Shown here: piece after piece, positions 61,639 through 64,000 of the stretch
Numbering within the stretch: position 1 is the stretch's first letter
Layout of the letters: every line of letters begins with the position of its first letter
Assembly: GCA_021399435.1 (NCBI GenBank)
Contig: JAJTUP010000016.1
Span: forward strand, 682,001-746,000
Length of the DNA stretch: 64,000 nt
Source: Diaporthe sp. PMI_573
Lineage: Eukaryota; Ascomycota; Sordariomycetes; Diaporthales; Diaporthaceae
Reading direction: 5' to 3'
Position numbers and translations under genes: made by a program
Notes under the pieces: generated by a model
Seen by the model: only the letters and a program-made list of their open reading frames with translations
Databases searched by the model: none
Told to the model about the DNA's origin: nothing

Positions 61639-62023
61639 TATCGCAAGGCAGCAGACCAATAACGACCGCAAGTTCTTTCCTACATTGTGGCCGCTGTTGT
61701 AGGAGGCAATGAACGCGTGTGGTCTAACGTTCCGATGCTGGTATATACATAGCACATTATGCATGCGAGCTGCGGTAGCAAGTCCGGAGGGCCCTGAAAG
61801 GTGTCGTACTGAAGACAGTCCGTGGGACAGGAAGAGGAAAAGGAAACACGGTGTCATGGCTATTTACGATATAGAATCCTCGACAGTAGAACTTAACGCT
61901 GCTTTCTCAAGAATCCTTGTTTGTTCACTGCTCTCAGAGGTATGTGTTGATAGGTCTATAGTGAATAGGTCTGTAAGTGAATAGTGGAGGGCCCGTGGCT
62001 AGCGCGGGGCCTGCACTATAAAG

Positions 62024-62073
62024 GGTTGTCGCCCTACGGGCGTGGCTTCGCCACACCCTTCGAAGCGACAACC
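62024..62073. other. Three-arm hairpin element
   Basis: The outer arms GGTTGTCGC (62024-62032) and GCGACAACC (62065-62073) are perfect 9-bp inverse complements. Inside are two further stems: CCC-TAC-GGG (62032-62040) and GTGGC-TTC-GCCAC (62042-62054), plus the palindrome TTCGAA (62059-62064). The nested arrangement is cloverleaf-like but lacks tRNA conserved boxes. Function unknown. Confidence 0.6.
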
Positions 62074-62711
62074 AGACCCCATAGACTTAATGGAATACCC
62101 ATTCGGTCTGCATTCTCCTTTTCTCTTCGCTAACACTTCTTTCTATCGTATACGATAAAGCCCAACCAACAGTATGCGATTCAGGACGGATGCGATGCTT
62201 CATCATGTGCAACAAAACACACCACCAGCATATCTTATCCGGCCTACAGCCACAGTAACCAGAAACACATGTCACATGCAACGCACCAATGCTGTCATGC
62301 TATGAGGCGCGTGAGTAAATTGAGGAACCACCGGCTCAAATTAAGTAACCGCTATACCCTGAGAACATAGTAGGCTATGTAAGCGAAGGGAGAAACCACG
62401 TCGACATAGAGTGTGATTTTCATCACCAGGACGGCCTTTTAGTATGTAAAGAGAACTTTATGAGACGGGATCTACCTGTACTAGCTAATGCGTTTTGCTG
62501 AGGAACGATAGTAATTTTATAATTACCGTGCGTTATATGTGTAGTACATTACAACAGTTCTACCTTTAATTTTCACGGCAGCATCTTTCATGGTAGTCAA
62601 TGTACTTTACTGCAAATGGGGCGTGAAAGTACCATCACCGATACATAGTATTGTGCTTATAGTAGATATATGTCATCTCTTCACAAGTACAGTATGAAGT
62701 ATTGAGTACAG

Positions 62712-62717
62712 TATAAG
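62712..62717 (+). promoter_or_regulatory. TATA-like box before the gag-like ORF
   Basis: TATAAG in the context cagtataagtag, 80 bases upstream of the ATG at 62792 and followed by a C/T-rich leader. Confidence 0.4.
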
Positions 62718-62791
62718 TAGAGCCAGATTCAACACCATCTCTAGTTCTGATCACCTTGTCTTGAACACAACTTCTCGCTCAATCAAATACA

Positions 62792-63328
62792 ATGGCGCTT
62801 CAGCCTCAGACGACTGCCGGATGGCAACAACAAATGACTGCACTGAAGAGACAAATTCTCGAGCTGAAGGACATCATCGATGAGGTCTTGATGGCACCAT
62901 CTTCGGGTGTGGCTCTTCCCGAGCCCGACAAGCTCGACGATATCACGGATTACGATATATGGATACCGTACCTAACTGCTAAGCTTCAGCTTGAGAAGGC
63001 AATAAGTACTTCCGATAAAGAGAAGAAGATCATTTTCTTTTACATCTATGCGCAACTCGGACCAAAAATAAAAGCACAAGTGCTGAGCACATTAAATATA
63101 GCCGATATCACTCATACCTATGATCACCAGCAACTCTTAGACCATTTAAAAAGCCTGCGGGCGGGGCTGAACAAAGGTTTTGTTAGCAACCGTAACAGCA
63201 ATTTGACTGTTCGACGGTATCTTGACCTGTTACATGGGACAGACAAGGACGTCGTGAGCTTGGTGAGCCGAGAATTCCCGAATCATACACGGTACCAAGG
63301 GTTAGGCAGTGTCGTAGCAACTACGTAG
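62792..63328 (+). CDS. Retrotransposon gag-like protein
   Basis: Single exon, 178 aa: MALQPQTTAGWQQQMTALKR, a coiled-coil-like stretch (RQILELKDIIDEVLM), then DKLDDITDYDIWIPYLTAKL and IIFFYIYAQLGPKIKAQVL. The pattern of a short coiled coil followed by a domain with W..yL.aKL and a later Y..lg..a resembles the capsid part of fungal LTR-retrotransposon gag proteins. No CCHC zinc knuckle is present before the stop. It is followed by a hairpin 30 bases after the stop and by a second ORF at 63659. Base composition is lower in GC than the neighbouring host genes. It may equally be a gag-derived host gene. Confidence 0.5.
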   Translation: MALQPQTTAGWQQQMTALKRQILELKDIIDEVLMAPSSGVALPEPDKLDDITDYDIWIPYLTAKLQLEKAISTSDKEKKIIFFYIYAQLGPKIKAQVLSTLNIADITHTYDHQQLLDHLKSLRAGLNKGFVSNRNSNLTVRRYLDLLHGTDKDVVSLVSREFPNHTRYQGLGSVVATT

Positions 63329-63658
63329 TTTGTATCCTTCAACCAGATTCAACAAACCGATCCTAGGGGCAGCTAGGATCTGACAGCAGCAATTGAAAAC
63401 TGGTTTTTTGTATTTTTAAGGATTTCTAAAAATATAAGTTGAAATCCTAGATTTTCGATCTAGAAACCAATATTCTGGTTTCAATACGCCATGTTGTAAG
63501 ACTTAGTAACTTATTCTTACTTTATGCTATAATGTAGAGTAAATATAAATATAGGTCGGTGCTACTACCCCAATAGTAGAGAATCAAATGTATATCCTCT
63601 TCTTGCGCCAAACACTTATAAATACTCATAGACATCGTTGATTATATAAGTTCTAACC
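63329..63658. other. Spacer between two ORFs, AT-rich with inverted repeats
   Basis: About 330 bases, AT-rich, with hairpins at 63359-63380 and 63448-63464 (CTAGAT...ATCTAG). No ORF. Confidence 0.5.
63359..63380. other. Perfect 8-bp stem hairpin after the gag-like stop codon
   Basis: GATCCTAG and CTAGGATC are separated by GGGCAG, starting 30 bases after the stop codon. Confidence 0.6.
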
Positions 63659-64000
63659 ATGTCAGCTGATACTCTTAACGTACCTCCCAAAAACCGCGAT
63701 ACTAAAGGCGGACTTTTCAAATGGGCCGGTAATGACCATAATGCGAGCAAACGACGCAAGTTATATAATATCCTGTTCCAAGCAAAGTCTGTCAGAAGCT
63801 ACATCAGAACCCTAAACATAATTTGGGACAAGGACTCGCTAGCCGTGGCTCTAAATGACACCCCCGAAGCTTACAGAATACAAGTCTTAAGACAACTTCA
63901 AACTGGCAATCGTCGTACATATAAGGACATTGCTAGCAGGCTCTCAAAACTTCAAGAAGCTGTCTACAAAAAAAAGCTTGACCTAACATTTCTCTATCCC
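63659..64000 (+). CDS. Partial unknown ORF running off the window
   Basis: Opens at the ATG at 63659 (MSADTLNVPPKNRDTKGGLF) and stays open for all 114 codons to the last base. It is Lys/Arg-rich and hydrophilic: KWAGNDHNASKRRKLYNIL, YIRTLNIIWDKDSLAVAL, YKDIASRLSKLQEAVYKKK. I recognise no domain. The distance and shared AT-richness suggest it belongs with the gag-like ORF, but this cannot be tested within the window. Confidence 0.5.
   Translation, partial: MSADTLNVPPKNRDTKGGLFKWAGNDHNASKRRKLYNILFQAKSVRSYIRTLNIIWDKDSLAVALNDTPEAYRIQVLRQLQTGNRRTYKDIASRLSKLQEAVYKKKLDLTFLYP

Larger units (their letters stand above)
61639..62791. other. Intergenic, with a multi-arm hairpin and the promoter of the gag-like ORF
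   Basis: No gene supported. It contains the hairpin at 62024-62073 and, near its right end, a TATA-like box, both listed separately. Confidence 0.45.

Overview
The window is nuclear DNA of a filamentous ascomycete, most likely a Sordariomycete. The evidence is short GT-AG introns (44-218 bp) interrupting most genes, a GC-rich coding part beside one AT-rich block that looks mutated by repeat-induced point mutation (RIP), and gene families typical of moulds: HET, Clr5-ankyrin, STAND NTPases and a rhodanese-tyrosine phosphatase. No tRNA, rRNA, CRISPR array or bacterial-type operon was recognised.

Layout. 2.5-10.8 kb: a rhodanese plus tyrosine-phosphatase protein, a cytochrome P450, a DUF2237 protein and an alpha/beta hydrolase. 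13.3-17.3 kb: a Clr5-ankyrin gene with several breaks. 18.1-25.3 kb: a HET-domain gene on the minus strand, cut in two by a 5.3-kb segment that is bordered by a 6-bp direct repeat and has a 9-bp inverted repeat near its ends; the segment carries three small genes. 25.9-50 kb: mostly conserved genes, namely the proteasome ATPase Rpt6, a VNX1/CAX-type cation/H+ antiporter, an acidic minisatellite-coded protein, a type II membrane protein resembling glycosyltransferases, a serine-rich single-pass membrane protein next to the AT-rich block, the Fig1 calcium/membrane-fusion protein and a GH47 alpha-mannosidase. 52.9-54.2 kb: a short-chain dehydrogenase. 54.6-61.6 kb: a protein joining a fungal STAND-type N-terminal domain to a catalytically altered G-protein alpha domain, followed by a decayed gene that holds an NB-ARC module and a NACHT module in one frame. 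62.8-64 kb: a retrotransposon gag-like ORF and a second ORF running off the window.

Taken together, the conserved genes serve proteostasis, ion transport, glycan trimming and signalling. Three accessory blocks (13-17, 18-25 and 54-62 kb) hold families linked to fungal self/non-self recognition, and most of these genes are broken. The two observations most worth following are the transposon-like, gene-carrying insertion in the HET gene and the STAND-N/G-alpha fusion that has lost both classical GTPase catalytic residues. All gene structures were derived by eye from splice signals and frame continuity; family names come from motif recognition, not from database searches.
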